Assembly (NCBI GenBank): GCA_025677815.1
Contig: JAIXMP010000038.1
Location: 293,443-357,442 of the forward strand
From: Phascolomyces articulosus
Lineage: Eukaryota; Mucoromycota; Mucoromycetes; Mucorales; Lichtheimiaceae
Reading direction: 5' to 3'
DNA length: 64,000 nucleotides
Shown here: piece by piece, positions 38,182 through 49,398 of the stretch
How the letters are laid out: every line of letters starts with the position of its first letter
Position numbering within the stretch: the stretch's first letter is position 1
Position numbers and translations under genes: made by a program
Notes under the pieces: generated by a model
Told to the model about the DNA's origin: nothing
Seen by the model: only the letters and a program-made list of their open reading frames with translations
Database searches by the model: none

Positions 38182-41100
38182 ATGGTGTCATGTTTTAGTC
38201 CATTATGTACTCGTTATGTCAAACATGCTCAACTCATTAAAAGTTGTTATCCAACAAAAGAAGGCGAAAAAGGACCACGTTCTTCAGAACTCAGTTATCT
38301 TACTTTTTATGCCAGTTCTCGACCTGCCAAGTTGACCAAAGTCGGGAGTTATCTCGAAAAAAAAGTCGAACGTGATATTGCCAAGGGTCGAAAACAGTAA
38401 GAGCCTATTCTATTTTATATCATCACTAAATAATACTTTGGTTGACCCTCTTCTACTATCCTATGATACACTATATAGAAATAATCAAGTATCGTTGGAT
38501 ATAGTCAAGGCACTTATTCAATCTTGTCATCGTGATTTAAATTTATTTTCAAAATGGATTGTCAGAATATTGAACAGAATATTGGATACCCGAGATATTG
38601 AATTAGTGGATTTAGCTTGCGAAACGGTAAGTTGAATTGAAGGGAGGTGGTGTTGTGGACGCGCCCATGGCGCGTTTCTATTCATTAGCATTTATTCCAT
38701 CCTTTTATGACTATCGCCATCATCATTATTATTAAATAATGATCATAAAGGGATAGGATGGAGGGGTAAAAATGGAAAAGACAGAGAATAATTGTAGGCA
38801 TCAAAAGGAGCAAAAGAGAGGGAGAAATAGTAATGGAAGATGGTGATAATGATAGATTTTTTGTTGGATATGAAAAAAGGGGGGAGAGAGTGGGGAAAAA
38901 AATGATAAAGGATAAACTTAGCTTATACTAAAATCTGCATATTCTTTTATATAGTTTGTCATTTTTTGTAATTATCATGATGGTTCTACCTTAGGCATTG
39001 ATCCTGGTCTGACAAAAGACTTTGAACAGCTCCTAGGCAAGTTTGCAGATTTTTGCAATTATACCAATGCGGACGAGGACTTGACATTAAAGTAAGGGGT
39101 TGAAGGAGGAGCAAAGGAGACGGGAGGAGAACTAGATATGTTTTTTTAATATATGTGCAAAATTCCTATTTCGCTAAAAAGATATAATTTATCTATAGAA
39201 TGCAGTATGTTGGACATCGAGCTATGCAAGCAGCAGTAACATCCAATGCATTTCATGGTCCTGATTTTAAAGCCCAATTGGATATGGTTGTACCAGCACT
39301 ATTAAAAAGTTTAATTATATCTGGTGGAGCTGAGAATCGACTTGAAAAGGGTTATGGATCGATTGATATTAAACAATCCATTATCAGTCGAGGTGAACCG
39401 GTGGAATTGACAGCCATTGAAGCATTGGCTGCCCAAACTACTGGCATTTTATTTTCAAAATCTAATGGTGCTGCTGTTCGTTCAGCTTTGGCTCTCGTTT
39501 TTCAGTAATTATTTTTGTTTCATTTCTTTGCTCCTCATTCCTCCATTACCGCCACAGAACAGGGTTTCAGTTTGCCTCTTTTCTCTCATTGTCTAATATA
39601 TTTTCTATCCCTTTTTCCATCTTTTATTTTTTAGATTTGCCGAAAAGAAAGAACAATGGTGGCCACCGGATAGAATTGTATCTATAATGGAACTTGTCCT
39701 TGATTCTGTGCAGGCACAATATCGATATCTATTAGTATCTGAAACGCTCCTACAACTACAATCCAAAAATCCCATGGAACCAACTTATTTGAACAGCAAA
39801 AATGCTTCACTTGTCTATATATTGGATAGTGTAATAAATGCCATCAATGCCCCACTTCTTGGCGTTTCAGTGCTAGAAGTATTGAATTCTTTGTTTACAC
39901 TCCTGATCAAAACACTTCATGTCACAACCATACTCCGCGAAAAATTGCCTGCTGAAGGTGAACAAGATGGTCCCATCAATCAACAAGTGCTTTATGAATA
40001 TGGAATTCACCAAGGTATCTTGCATAGCATGGGAGGTTTGGCATCACAACAGTATTATCAGAATCAATTGGATGATATGGTTGGATATTTGATTGCCAAA
40101 CTTCGTACAAGTACAACATTGGAAGTAGTGGATGGTGGATTACCAATTGCTTTGTATCGTCATGTTGTCTTAGTTTGTTTGGATAATATCGTGTTGGCCC
40201 AAAAATCATTGTCCCCCTCCTCTGAAAAATCTATCAATAGCGCCGCTCGGCCTCCTTCAGATATACCATTGGACGATCGTGTTTCAGCAAGTTCGTGGAC
40301 ACCTGGTATAGGGTTACTTACGGATAAGCATCCAGGTTTGTTTGATTTTTTTTCTTGACAGCATGTTAAAGATGAAAAAGGAACGGAACACAGTTTATAA
40401 GGAGAAGAATGAAAGAATGTGTTATGATTTGGATATTCTTCTGGTAATGACAGATCGTTAATACTTATTATTTATTGATGTAAATTATATAGAAACGCGA
40501 TCCGACTTTGCTCGTTCCCTTGTTCAATGTCTCGAAGCCACTACATCTATCCAAGAACCCATCATCAAAGGGTATCCAGTAGTATGTTTATTTTTTTCGA
40601 AAAAAAATAAATAGGAATTTGTTTTGGATAATAAATAGTTCTCTATAATATATACTTATTTCTTTTACAAAAGCACATTTTACATAACCATAGTGACATT
40701 GTATTCGTCAATACCGTCATTCATACCATTGTAGAATGGGTACAACAATCTGATTTTGACGCAGGAGATGCATATGCACTTTATGCAGTTCTATATGCTC
40801 TAAGTCATCGATTTGGAGTGGATGTCACGATTAAAACAGTGCCCCTTGTTTTCAAACTTCAAAGTATGGTTCAAAATGGTACAATCAAGGGATTTCCTGG
40901 AGGTGCACGATCCTGTGCACTGGCTGCAGTCACTGTTGCATGGTTGAATAGTGTGGGTAAATTTTATCATGTGGATAATTTGGTGGAATATACAGAACGG
41001 ATCCAACAAGAAAGAGAACGATCCAATCAATGGTATGAAGTCACTATCCCCCCTCCTGATCATAATCGACAATTTGTGGAACATAGTCAGCCATCATCAC

Positions 41101-41927
41101 CTATCACTGCTTACTTGGATCGACATGTGGTGGTAGAATCATTATCACCAAAGTTACGAGATGAACAGGATACCCATGGACTGGAATTGGAAAGTAAACT
41201 TTATGCAGAATGGGGTTCAGAGGCATTTTGTAAGCTTGTTGTTTTATATCCGAAAGAGGAGGAATAGAGGAGAAACTTTTTGAATTTAAAAACTAATGAT
41301 GATTATAGTGAGTCATGAACAATCAATGCGTATTCGTGCATCAAAGGATATCAATGAACGTAAACCAAGATTATCAAATCCATGGTCAAGTCCAACTCAT
41401 AGCAAGGTAAAAATAAAAATAAATATAAATATAATGTGTATACGAATTCTATTGTTTGCTCACTTTTTTTTATTGAAATGCTATTCTATAGCGCGAAAGT
41501 TTAAAAAAGAAAGATTCAATCAAGGTTGAAAATTTAAAAGAAGCGCTCAGTAAGTAGTACTTTGGGATTCATAAAAACAAAAAGAGCATTATATATTCTT
41601 ATGGGAAAAACTCATGTTTTATAATGCATATAATAGCACAAACACAACAAAAGGCAGAAAGTAGTAGTGCCTCAGATAGTACTGGTGCTTCTATTCAACA
41701 TACTCCAAGTAGGAAATCATCTATCAATCCAATTCGAAAAACGGATATCACTGCCTTATTAACAGAATTGGATATTGGTCCTGCCTCACAAACGTAAGTA
41801 TATAAAATCGTATATTCTATAGTATTGGTTGTGATTATTTTAGTTACTCATTCATATACATTCTTATTTTATATATTTTATTAGCACCTATTCACTTGTA
41901 AATCCTCCGTATAAAGAATGGAAATAA
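38182..41927 (+). CDS. EFR3: Efr3-family plasma-membrane scaffold for PI4-kinase
   Basis: Eleven exons (38182-38396, 38479-38626, 38955-39091, 39199-39504, 39635-40335, 40493-40581, 40674-41229, 41309-41406, 41492-41549, 41637-41793, 41885-41927) total 2508 nt, 835 aa, close to yeast Efr3 (782 aa) and human EFR3A (821 aa). The N-terminus MVSCFSPLCTRYVKHAQLI with the Cys/basic patch matches the family's membrane-attachment segment, followed by SYLTFYASSRPAKLTKVGSYLEKK-VERD, a highly conserved Efr3 block, then helical armadillo-like repeats (DFCNYTNADEDLTLKMQYVG, AAVTSNAFHGPDF). By homology it anchors the Stt4/PI4KIIIalpha-Ypp1/TTC7 complex at the plasma membrane to make PI4P. The C-terminal ~120 residues are Ser-rich and probably disordered. 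Intron 2 (38627-38954, 328 nt) is unusually long. Confidence 0.92.
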
Positions 41928-43315
41928 ATTCTAAAAATAACACATGCATGCACATATTTATAGAGAATTATATTATTTAAATCATCCAACTTTTTTTATT
42001 ACTAATTGATTATGCAAACTCATGCATTGATGTCTGATGACATTATTTATATTTATCTATAGTTTTTTTTTCTACGTATGTATCCAGTATATATAAACTA
42101 CAATGATTAGTGGTAGCTGGGTCTCTCTTTTCGTACGTTCCATAATAAGATTTCTTAAATAATAAAACTATATTAAAAGGGTCATGTTCTTTGTTTTACT
42201 CCTTTCATGCCTTTTGGTTTCTAACCCAATCCGATAGTTCTTGCACCAGGTTGGTCATATAGTCGAGCTAGAAGATGAAGAAGATAATTTTTGTATTTAA
42301 GAGCCAATACTTTGAACAGGTTTGGTAGATATATAATCTACTTCTAATGGCTGTTCTTCATGCCTTTCAGCGCACAAGCTTTCTCCCAGTTCTGTTCTCC
42401 TAAGAATCAATGTAAGCTCTTCTTTATTCATTGATTTCTATACGTGGAAGGAGAAATATTTGAACATTGACGAATACATGAAAGGAAAGTGGATGTCTGA
42501 ACATTGGTACGGATATAAAAGGAAGGTATCTATAATTGATACGTAGAATTTATAGTTTACAGATTCTACGATCTATTGAGACAGCAGCGCTGTATGGACT
42601 TCAAATTTACACGTTAACGATCATCGATATTGCTATAGTATTCACGATACCCGAGGATTTCTTAACGTTCTGTACATTTGAATGTTTCAAGGATTATGTA
42701 TTATAATAGATCACTCTACATTCAACGAATTCATGATACCTTAGCTGCACTTTCGCAGAATTTTTCTTCATATTCGTGTATTCAACACGACATTAAGAAG
42801 TCATGAACCATTTGATTTTATACATTACATCAGAGGTTATTTCCCTAATAACAATATTTTTATTTTTGACTCAGGCTACCCTTTTGAACTGTTCTCCATT
42901 TGTATGACTGTGGAATAAACAATAAATTTTTAGAAAAAACAATACTGGTATTTATATATTCTTCTGGAAACGTTGAAAAGAAAACAATAGATGTGCGTGT
43001 TCTCGAATACTTAAGCATGTCCCATGTCCGCTTCTAGCTTTTAAATTTCTTGTTCGCCAAATGGATGGATGGCTTCTCCACGTTGGATGGATATGCTCTA
43101 ACCGGTTGCCCTTTATTATATATGCCACAAGTGTCTGTTGATGTTGACAATATTACATTATAGAAAATGAGTTTTCTTGTCAAATATATTCAAGGAAAAA
43201 TTTGATAATTTTATATGAAGGTTACTTGGCGCACAAAAAAATGTCCGTCATTTTAGTAGAGCAAGTCTGTCCGTCCAATAATGTTTTTTACTGAGCCTCT
43301 TTTTGACCAATAAAC
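41928..43315. other. Intergenic region with a possible decayed coding segment
   Basis: AT-rich. From about 42330 to 42546 one plus frame is open for about 70 codons and reads protein-like (IDFYTWKEKYLNIDEYMKGK), but no start, partner exons or family are evident. Adjacent 42560-42700 also has coding-like scraps. The right end borders the DIRS-type element. Confidence 0.35.
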
Positions 43316-43438
43316 ATTCAAGTGTCGAAATAAATTCTAACAGAATTGATTGAAATATGATTGCTTTATCTTCTTTTATTAAAAGTCAGCGAAAAATGAA
43401 TAAAACTAAGTCTAATGTCAAATATATATAATTGATCT
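43316..43438 (+). repeat. Left inverted terminal repeat of the DIRS-type element
   Basis: Pairs as an inverted repeat with about 44920-45010; its outer ~36 nt pair with the internal complementary region at 44806-44841. A small length difference (TGAATAAAAC against TGAAAAAATAAATAAAAC in the other copy) shows a short indel. Confidence 0.85.
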
Positions 43439-43466
43439 TCTTTTTCGCTCGGTCAGCACCGCAAAA

Positions 43467-44318
43467 ATGGACTCCACCACCAACAGTATTTCAAATGATC
43501 AATATGTGGCTATGCAACAAAGAATTGTTCAACTTGAACAAATGCTTGCACAAGCAACCTCTCAATCTTCAACAGAACAACAACCATCTGACAATGTTGA
43601 TATGGAGGATCAGGATGAGGAAACCCTCTCAGCTTAACACTCATTGAGAGTACGACCCTCTTACACTTGGTCCCCTTCTCCGTTTCTCTCTGAAATACTT
43701 CAACTAGACTCTTCTCTGTTTCCTACAAAAATGCTTACTGATGAAGAACGTAAAAAATTAATTGATCAATATCCTAACATTGACAACCTTCATTATCAAC
43801 CACCTGATACTATTCCTACAGCAGCACGGAAGATGAATAAATACCAAAAAAAACAGGATATGTCCTTTAAACGTTTACAATACTTGCTTTCTGGTATATT
43901 CCGACCCTTGGACGTACTTGGCCTTGAAATCAGTCAGGAGGTCAACAATCCGAATGTTCAACGCTACTTATATATGCTTAAAGATTGCCATGCTTTATTG
44001 CTTAATGTCTCAGCACAAATCAATGACATGCGTAACAACATTGCGTTCCAAGCTATTAATCCATATTTTTCAACATCCAACATAGCAAATAATAACAAAT
44101 TCACTATGTCACCTACCGAATTTCAAGAAGCATTAGTTCAACAATCTACCACAACTAAAGCCATCAGATCAGCTAGTAATCTTCAGTATAAAAAACGCAA
44201 TTTCTATCAACCTCAGTATAATCAGTCTCATCAGTTTTTTCGATCAGGTCCGTCCTCACAGCAGGGCGGTTACCTCGACTACAGCAGATACAACAGAAAC
44301 GACAACGACGACGTATAA
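43467..44318 (+). pseudogene. Gag-like ORF1 of the DIRS-type element, one in-frame stop
   Basis: ATG at 43467 opens a frame that continues to the stop at 44316-44318 with a single internal TAA at 43635-43637; both parts are in the same frame. The first part has a coiled-coil-like helix (RIVQLEQMLAQA) and an acidic stretch. The second has a helical core (MSFKRLQYLLSGIFRPLDVL, YLYMLKDCHALLLNVSAQIN) and an Arg/Asn/Gln/Tyr-rich tail. I recognise this as the putative Gag of DIRS-like elements in Mucoromycota from its position and character, not from a database match. The single stop may be mutational decay. Confidence 0.6.
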
Positions 44319-44326
44319 TAAAATCT

Positions 44327-44746
44327 TTCCAAGTAAAAGCTCATCGAGACCAACATCTCTGTCCAGTTCTTACCTTTCAACTTTATATGCAACGTCGCCC
44401 TTCTTGTGATGCCACTTCATTGTTTGTCAACTCATTACAACCGAACAATTCGATCAGTCCTTGAACAATTCAATCTTGGATTTCAAAACTTATTAACTTG
44501 TCTACCGATGAAAAGCGAGTTTCGTTACGTTCCATCGCATCATCACTGGCGCTTCAATCGGGTATTCCTAAAGAGGATATCGTCACTATGGGTAATTGTG
44601 CTTCTTCAACTACCTTCGAAAATTATTATCGCCGAGAACATTTATCCACTTTCGATTTCACGAATACACTTATCACTTGTACCGAAGATTCGGATGAGGA
44701 CGTATTTTATGATGCCAGGGATGATCATACTCTAGATTTTAGTTAG
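44327..44746 (+). pseudogene. C-terminal fragment of a DIRS tyrosine recombinase
   Basis: Frame from 44327 with an internal TGA at 44462-44464, stop at 44744-44746. The block VSLRSIASSLALQSGIPKED, then GNCASSTTFENYYRRE, matches the catalytic C-terminus of tyrosine recombinases (Arg in the 'LRS.A.SLA' helix, then 'GN.ss..tFe.yY' with the nucleophilic Tyr). The usual Trp of 'GNW' is Cys here. Nothing of reverse transcriptase, RNase H or the N-terminal recombinase domain lies between this and the gag stop 9 nt upstream, so a single internal deletion is likely. Confidence 0.75.
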
Positions 44747-44805
44747 TTTCTTCCTATTCTCTCTGGATTAGCAATCATATTTCATATTTTTTATTCGAGT
44801 GTCTC

Positions 44806-44880
44806 AATCAATTCTGTTAGAATTTATTTCGACACTTGAATTGGCCATTAGACACTCGAATAAAAAATATGAAATATGAT
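44806..44880. repeat. Internal complementary region of the DIRS-type element
   Basis: Two abutting blocks complementary to the outermost left end and the outermost right end of the element. In DIRS replication models this region templates joining of the ends into a circle. Confidence 0.85.
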
Positions 44881-44919
44881 TTTCCACTCCCACCTCTTCC
44901 CTCTCTGGCCTCGCTTTGA

Positions 44920-45046
44920 GATCAATTATATATATTTGGCATTGGACTTAGTTTTATTTATTTTTTCATTTTTCGCTGACTTTTAATAAAAGAAGATAAA
45001 GCAATCATATTTCATATTTTTTATTCGAGTGTCTAATGGCCAATTC
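44920..45046 (+). repeat. Right inverted terminal repeat of the DIRS-type element
   Basis: The inner ~90 nt are the reverse complement of the left repeat; the outer ~40 nt (45003-45043) are matched by the internal complementary region. The exact outer end is ambiguous by a few bases (the ATTC shared at the junction). Confidence 0.8.
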
Positions 45047-45941
45047 TCGATGGGGGCCAAAAGTGTGAGGTGCTGCAGGATTCAAACTGACGGATTTGTT
45101 TCTGTATCATTTGTCGACGGATAGAGAGATCCAGTACACTCGTACTTCCGCGAGAATAATATACCCAGTTTTTTTTTCTTGGTAAAATCTTGGGAAGCTT
45201 GTTCTCGTCATACTTCCTGAGGGTTGTTTATATAATTCTGTATATTATCAACTCGCTGATCTCACTCTGACTCTTTTAATAACATTAAACTCCAATATTT
45301 CCTTTATATAAAGTGAATATTTACTGTTGACTACTTATAAACATATAAAAATACGTATACTTAGCTAATCTGTATGGCCATAGTTTAATTATTATATAAT
45401 AATGGAATAATAGTAGATATACAAAAAGAAAGCTTTCAAAACAATACTACACTATTTGTTGATTGAGTGACATGATAAAAGTCTGCCAATTTTTTTTGCT
45501 TCTAACTACAGCATCAAAAGTGTTTTACTGATGTTGGTAGTTTTAACTGTTGTTTCATATTTATGCCAGTATATTTAAGACACTTGCATGTTGATATAGT
45601 TATTACTAGAGCAACATAGTACATTAAATTATATTAGTAGTCGCGTTGGTAGGACTCCTTCCTTCCCTATAATGATGTTTAAGGTGCCATATCCTCTTTT
45701 ACCAGCTATTAGTTTTAATGCAAACAACTGAATTTTGACAACCACCCCCAAAGGATTTTGGAACACTGTACCTATGTATATAGTGTAGTAGTCAAGCGAC
45801 ACTATAAGGCCGCGTTACTATTTTAAGGGTAAAGCCTCGTGCTTATGCTTTTTTTTTCTCTTTGTCCACGTTCGAAAACCCGAAAACCTTAAATTTGGCT
45901 ACTTTCAATATTTTTCTTACAATAACAGTAGTAACAGTAAT
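45047..45941. other. Intergenic region, promoter of the ARMH3 homologue
   Basis: No gene seen. Contains an inverted repeat at about 45778-45806 (ATAGTGT ... ACACTAT) and a CT/T-rich leader before 45942. Confidence 0.4.
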
Positions 45942-48900
45942 ATGCAAAAGCGAGGACCATTGAAATGGAAAGAAAAGTCTGTTGAGCTCACCGAGAATTT
46001 ATTCAAGGTACATGTTTTATTTTTACATGTCGTATATTCACAACACCGCTTTTTATTTTCTGACAATGACGATGGGTAATAATAGGGTGATAAATCTCAT
46101 GCATCCGATCCCATCCGCTACTGGGATGCTTATTTTATGTTACCTGTCAATGTTTCATTCTTAACCAACTTGATACAATCCACTTCAGAGGAATCTTTAT
46201 TGGATGCGAAAAACAATCTTCATCAATTATTTGACGCCAGTCTTGCTTATATGAAACAACAAAGTGACAATGGACACGATCGCACTCGACAACTTCATGC
46301 TATGGAACTCTTGACGTGTCTTATACGACAATTATTTCTTAAGAAACGACTTAGTCATTTTAATATCATTCAACTCTTGACTGGATTGGATCAGGCGAAT
46401 ACTATGTTTAATTCTCTTATTCAAGCTATCAGTGATCGATTATTGGATCCAACAAGTCGTTCTCATGCATTAAAATTGGCTATCATTTTGTCCGCTGGCA
46501 ACGATAATGTAAATCAAAATAACTTGAATGGGTAATAATGTTACGATTAGAAGAAGAAAAAGAGAAAGGTGGAATACATATACCAGTTACCGTGGCAATA
46601 AATAGTTTGAAAAGGATATAACATCCGCCGAGGAGTATTAAATTACAAGCGTTTTTTCCAAAATAGGTATTTCATGCAAAATGATCTATCGGATGCCTTT
46701 ATTCAGGTTCGTATCGTTCTGGAGATGTTTTAGAAAACATGCAACGCATCCATTGAGAAACTGACTGAATAATAAAAATTAGATTCTAGTGGATCAGGAA
46801 GCACCACAATACGAGTTGTTGGATACAGTGGTATTATGGGGCATGTTGGCAAATTATAACAAAACTGAAATCCGCAATCCATATTCAACACGATTATCAC
46901 GATGCAAAGACACTCGAGTATTGGAGGTTAGTTAAAGCGAAAGAAAGAGAAATATTATTTTATTATAAGGCAAATCACCAAATAATTATCCACACATTAG
47001 GCACTTGTCATGCTTTATACGGATTTATGGCCATCCATGACGAGGTAAAGAGATCGGCAGTGATTTTTTTTTTAAAAAAAACATAAACAATTCTTTTATG
47101 TATTCACACATGAATATTTTTTTGCGGATAAATTAAATAGTCGATATATCGAACTTAAAGATGATGAACAGACAGTGACCAAGTCAATTGTGTCCTATAT
47201 GACGAGCTGGTTCTCGGGTCCTGCTGCAACAAGTTCATCCACTGGTGGTATTGATATTGATAACATAGAGTCGGCTGCTGATTTGTAATTATTATATAAC
47301 TTTTTTCATGTGGCCTTTGAAAAGCAAACGTATCTATCTACCTAACCTAATAACCAATAACCGCATCATAGACCGCCTTATGAATCAGCTTTATTTCTCG
47401 TATTATATGACTTGGTCAGCTCGAACCCTCATTTCATCACTATTTTATTACACATATGCACTCAGTACTCGGAAAAAAAGCAAGACAAAAATCCTCTTGC
47501 CGAGTTCATTTCATACTGTTCTTATCTTTTTCAACATAATCGAAACCCACGGTCTTTTATTTATACAAGGTTGACGCTCTTGATTCTTTTATGTCTTTGT
47601 GAAAACTATTCTGTATTAAAATATATTGCAAAGGAAGAAACACAAATGAATGTTCGGTTATGTCGTCAGGTAAATGATTAAGTAGCACTATATGTTTCCT
47701 AGGTTCATTTCTATGTCAAAAAAGTGTACTTAATTATATATATATATATATTTCTATATTTATTCAATGTTGTCCTGGATTCTATTCTTCAATTACGCTG
47801 TTACTGTATCATTATTAGCGACCTACACCGCTGCCTCTAGTAAAAAAACCAAGATCCCTGTTTTGTGCTTTTTTGGATGTACTATTGATCTTTTTGAAAT
47901 ATAACATACGGAAAAAACTGGATTTGGTTACCTATAAGTAAGTGAGATAATGTTATTCTTTTTTTTATAATAATCTATGTATTGATATATTTACTAGAAA
48001 CCATCAATGGTAAACTGATTTATCTTGTTCAAATCATAAAGGGTCGCATTTTCCGTCATTCATCGAATATTACTTTATTTGAAGAATTATAGTCAAGTTC
48101 GATTAGGTGAGATATGTTTTATCTTGTGTTTAAGATTATTGCAAAGCTAAAACATCAGTTCTCTATTTACTCATTGTTTTTATATATCAATACGTTTTAG
48201 AGTATCATTGGGCTGAACTTTGGTCTACATTAACAGCTACTCTTCATTTCACTGTGGGTCATTTGGAAGAGCTAAAAACTCGAGATGAATTTGATGCTTA
48301 CATTTCTTTGGTAAATCTTTTGTTACAACGCTAAATATTTTTATCATTTATTGCCAAAAGAAAAGGAGTCAACTGATTATATATTTTCAGCAATGATGAT
48401 TAGTTATTACTAACAATGAGAATGGATAAAAAACATAATTAGATGATGAATGTTTTCAATTTGATCTTAAGTCATGGTGAGGAGTTCTTACCAGATGTAT
48501 TAAGTTACGATACTTTATACTATGAAATCATACGAGCAAGTGGTGATTTTATGACACTTGCAAAACATGGTATATAAATGTTTATTAGGAAATTACACAC
48601 TCTTATTTTTATCATATATTAATGATTCTTTTGTAATTGATGCCTATCATATATAGTAAGTCGAACAGCAACCCGAAAATCACCTCCAGATCGATCACCC
48701 ACATTAGCTTATTCCGACTTTGATAATATCAAATTGGTTTGTAATCATTTCAACCCAGTATTGGAGGAATGGCAATCAAGTAATGGAAGAACCTTTCTCA
48801 CACCTGAAAAAGTGATGGGTAAGTAATAAAAAGGGGAAGAGAATATAAAACTGTACATTGTCGCGCTATGGATCGTAATGATATATTGTTATAAAAAATG

Positions 48901-49108
48901 TTTATTAGAGGTGATTAAGGATAATTACGATACATTGCAACTTGCCCCAATCGAAAAAGTTGAGAGATACACTTCATATACCGAGCTTCCAGCAGAAATG
49001 GCATTTTTCCGTCAAATACTACGCATTGCCACCACCGATTATATTGTATGGATTACAGAACGCGATAACCAAACAGCAACAGAAGAAAATGTAAAAGTGA
49101 ACACTTAA
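45942..49108 (+). CDS. ARMH3: ARMH3 (C10orf76/UPF0588)-family armadillo-like protein
   Basis: Thirteen exons (45942-46007, 46086-46531, 46667-46706, 46783-46926, 47001-47044, 47141-47284, 47372-47669, 47819-47937, 48042-48106, 48201-48310, 48443-48569, 48657-48818, 48909-49108) sum to 1965 nt, 654 aa. The product is all-helical: GDKSHASDPIRYWDAYFMLP, KKRLSHFNIIQLLTGLDQAN, PPYESALFLVLYDLVSSNPH, YTRLTLLILLCLCENYSVL, and a C-terminal stretch of the DUF1741 type (EYHWAELWSTLTATLHFT). This matches human ARMH3 (689 aa) and the fission-yeast UPF0588 protein. In animals ARMH3 binds PI4KB and GBF1 and supports Golgi PI4P; the same role here is inference. It lies on the same strand as Efr3, another PI4-kinase-linked scaffold, with the retroelement in between. 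Confidence 0.88.
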
Positions 49109-49398
49109 TATGGATTAGTGAGAAAAATTTTATAGTAGGAAATTTATATAATAAATCAAGCAATATGCTATCTCATGGCAATGTGTTATATAAATCGAAA
49201 ATAAGGAATTAGTATTTTTTAACACATGTGTTTCATTGTTGGTTTTGATTACCAAAAAGTATATATCCACAGGGTTCAAATATGTATTTTACAGTGGTAC
49301 TCGTGCAGGTTTCAACAAGTACTAAAAAAAGATAAGTGTAGTTGATTATATTTCATGTCATTGACCAACATTGAAAGAAAATTAAATATATTTTTGCA
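49109..49398. other. Short convergent 3' region
   Basis: Holds the 3' ends of the ARMH3-like and PGAP1-like genes; no gene seen. Confidence 0.4.

Larger units (their letters stand above)
43316..45046 (+). mobile_element. Internally deleted DIRS-type (tyrosine recombinase) retroelement
   Basis: The left terminal repeat (about 43316-43438) is the inverted copy of the right terminal repeat (about 44920-45010), with near-perfect identity over about 80 nt around AAAGTCAGCGAAAAATGA. Just before the right repeat lies an internal complementary region: 44806-44841 is the reverse complement of the extreme left end (43316-43351), and 44841-44880 is the reverse complement of the extreme right end (45003-45043). 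This inverted-repeat plus complementary-region layout is the hallmark of DIRS elements, which replicate through a circular intermediate. Inside are a gag-like frame and the C-terminal end of a tyrosine recombinase; the reverse transcriptase and RNase H region is missing, so it is non-autonomous. A further direct copy of the right-end sequence lies at 44771-44804. Confidence 0.85.

Noticed and set aside
43141..43315. Extension of the retroelement to the left of 43316
   Set aside because: No inverted match to the right side is seen beyond 43316, and the complementary region ends at that position.
45075..45095. TTCAAAC motif resembling a tRNA T-loop
   Set aside because: Flanking bases do not pair as a T-arm and no anticodon or acceptor stem fits on either strand.
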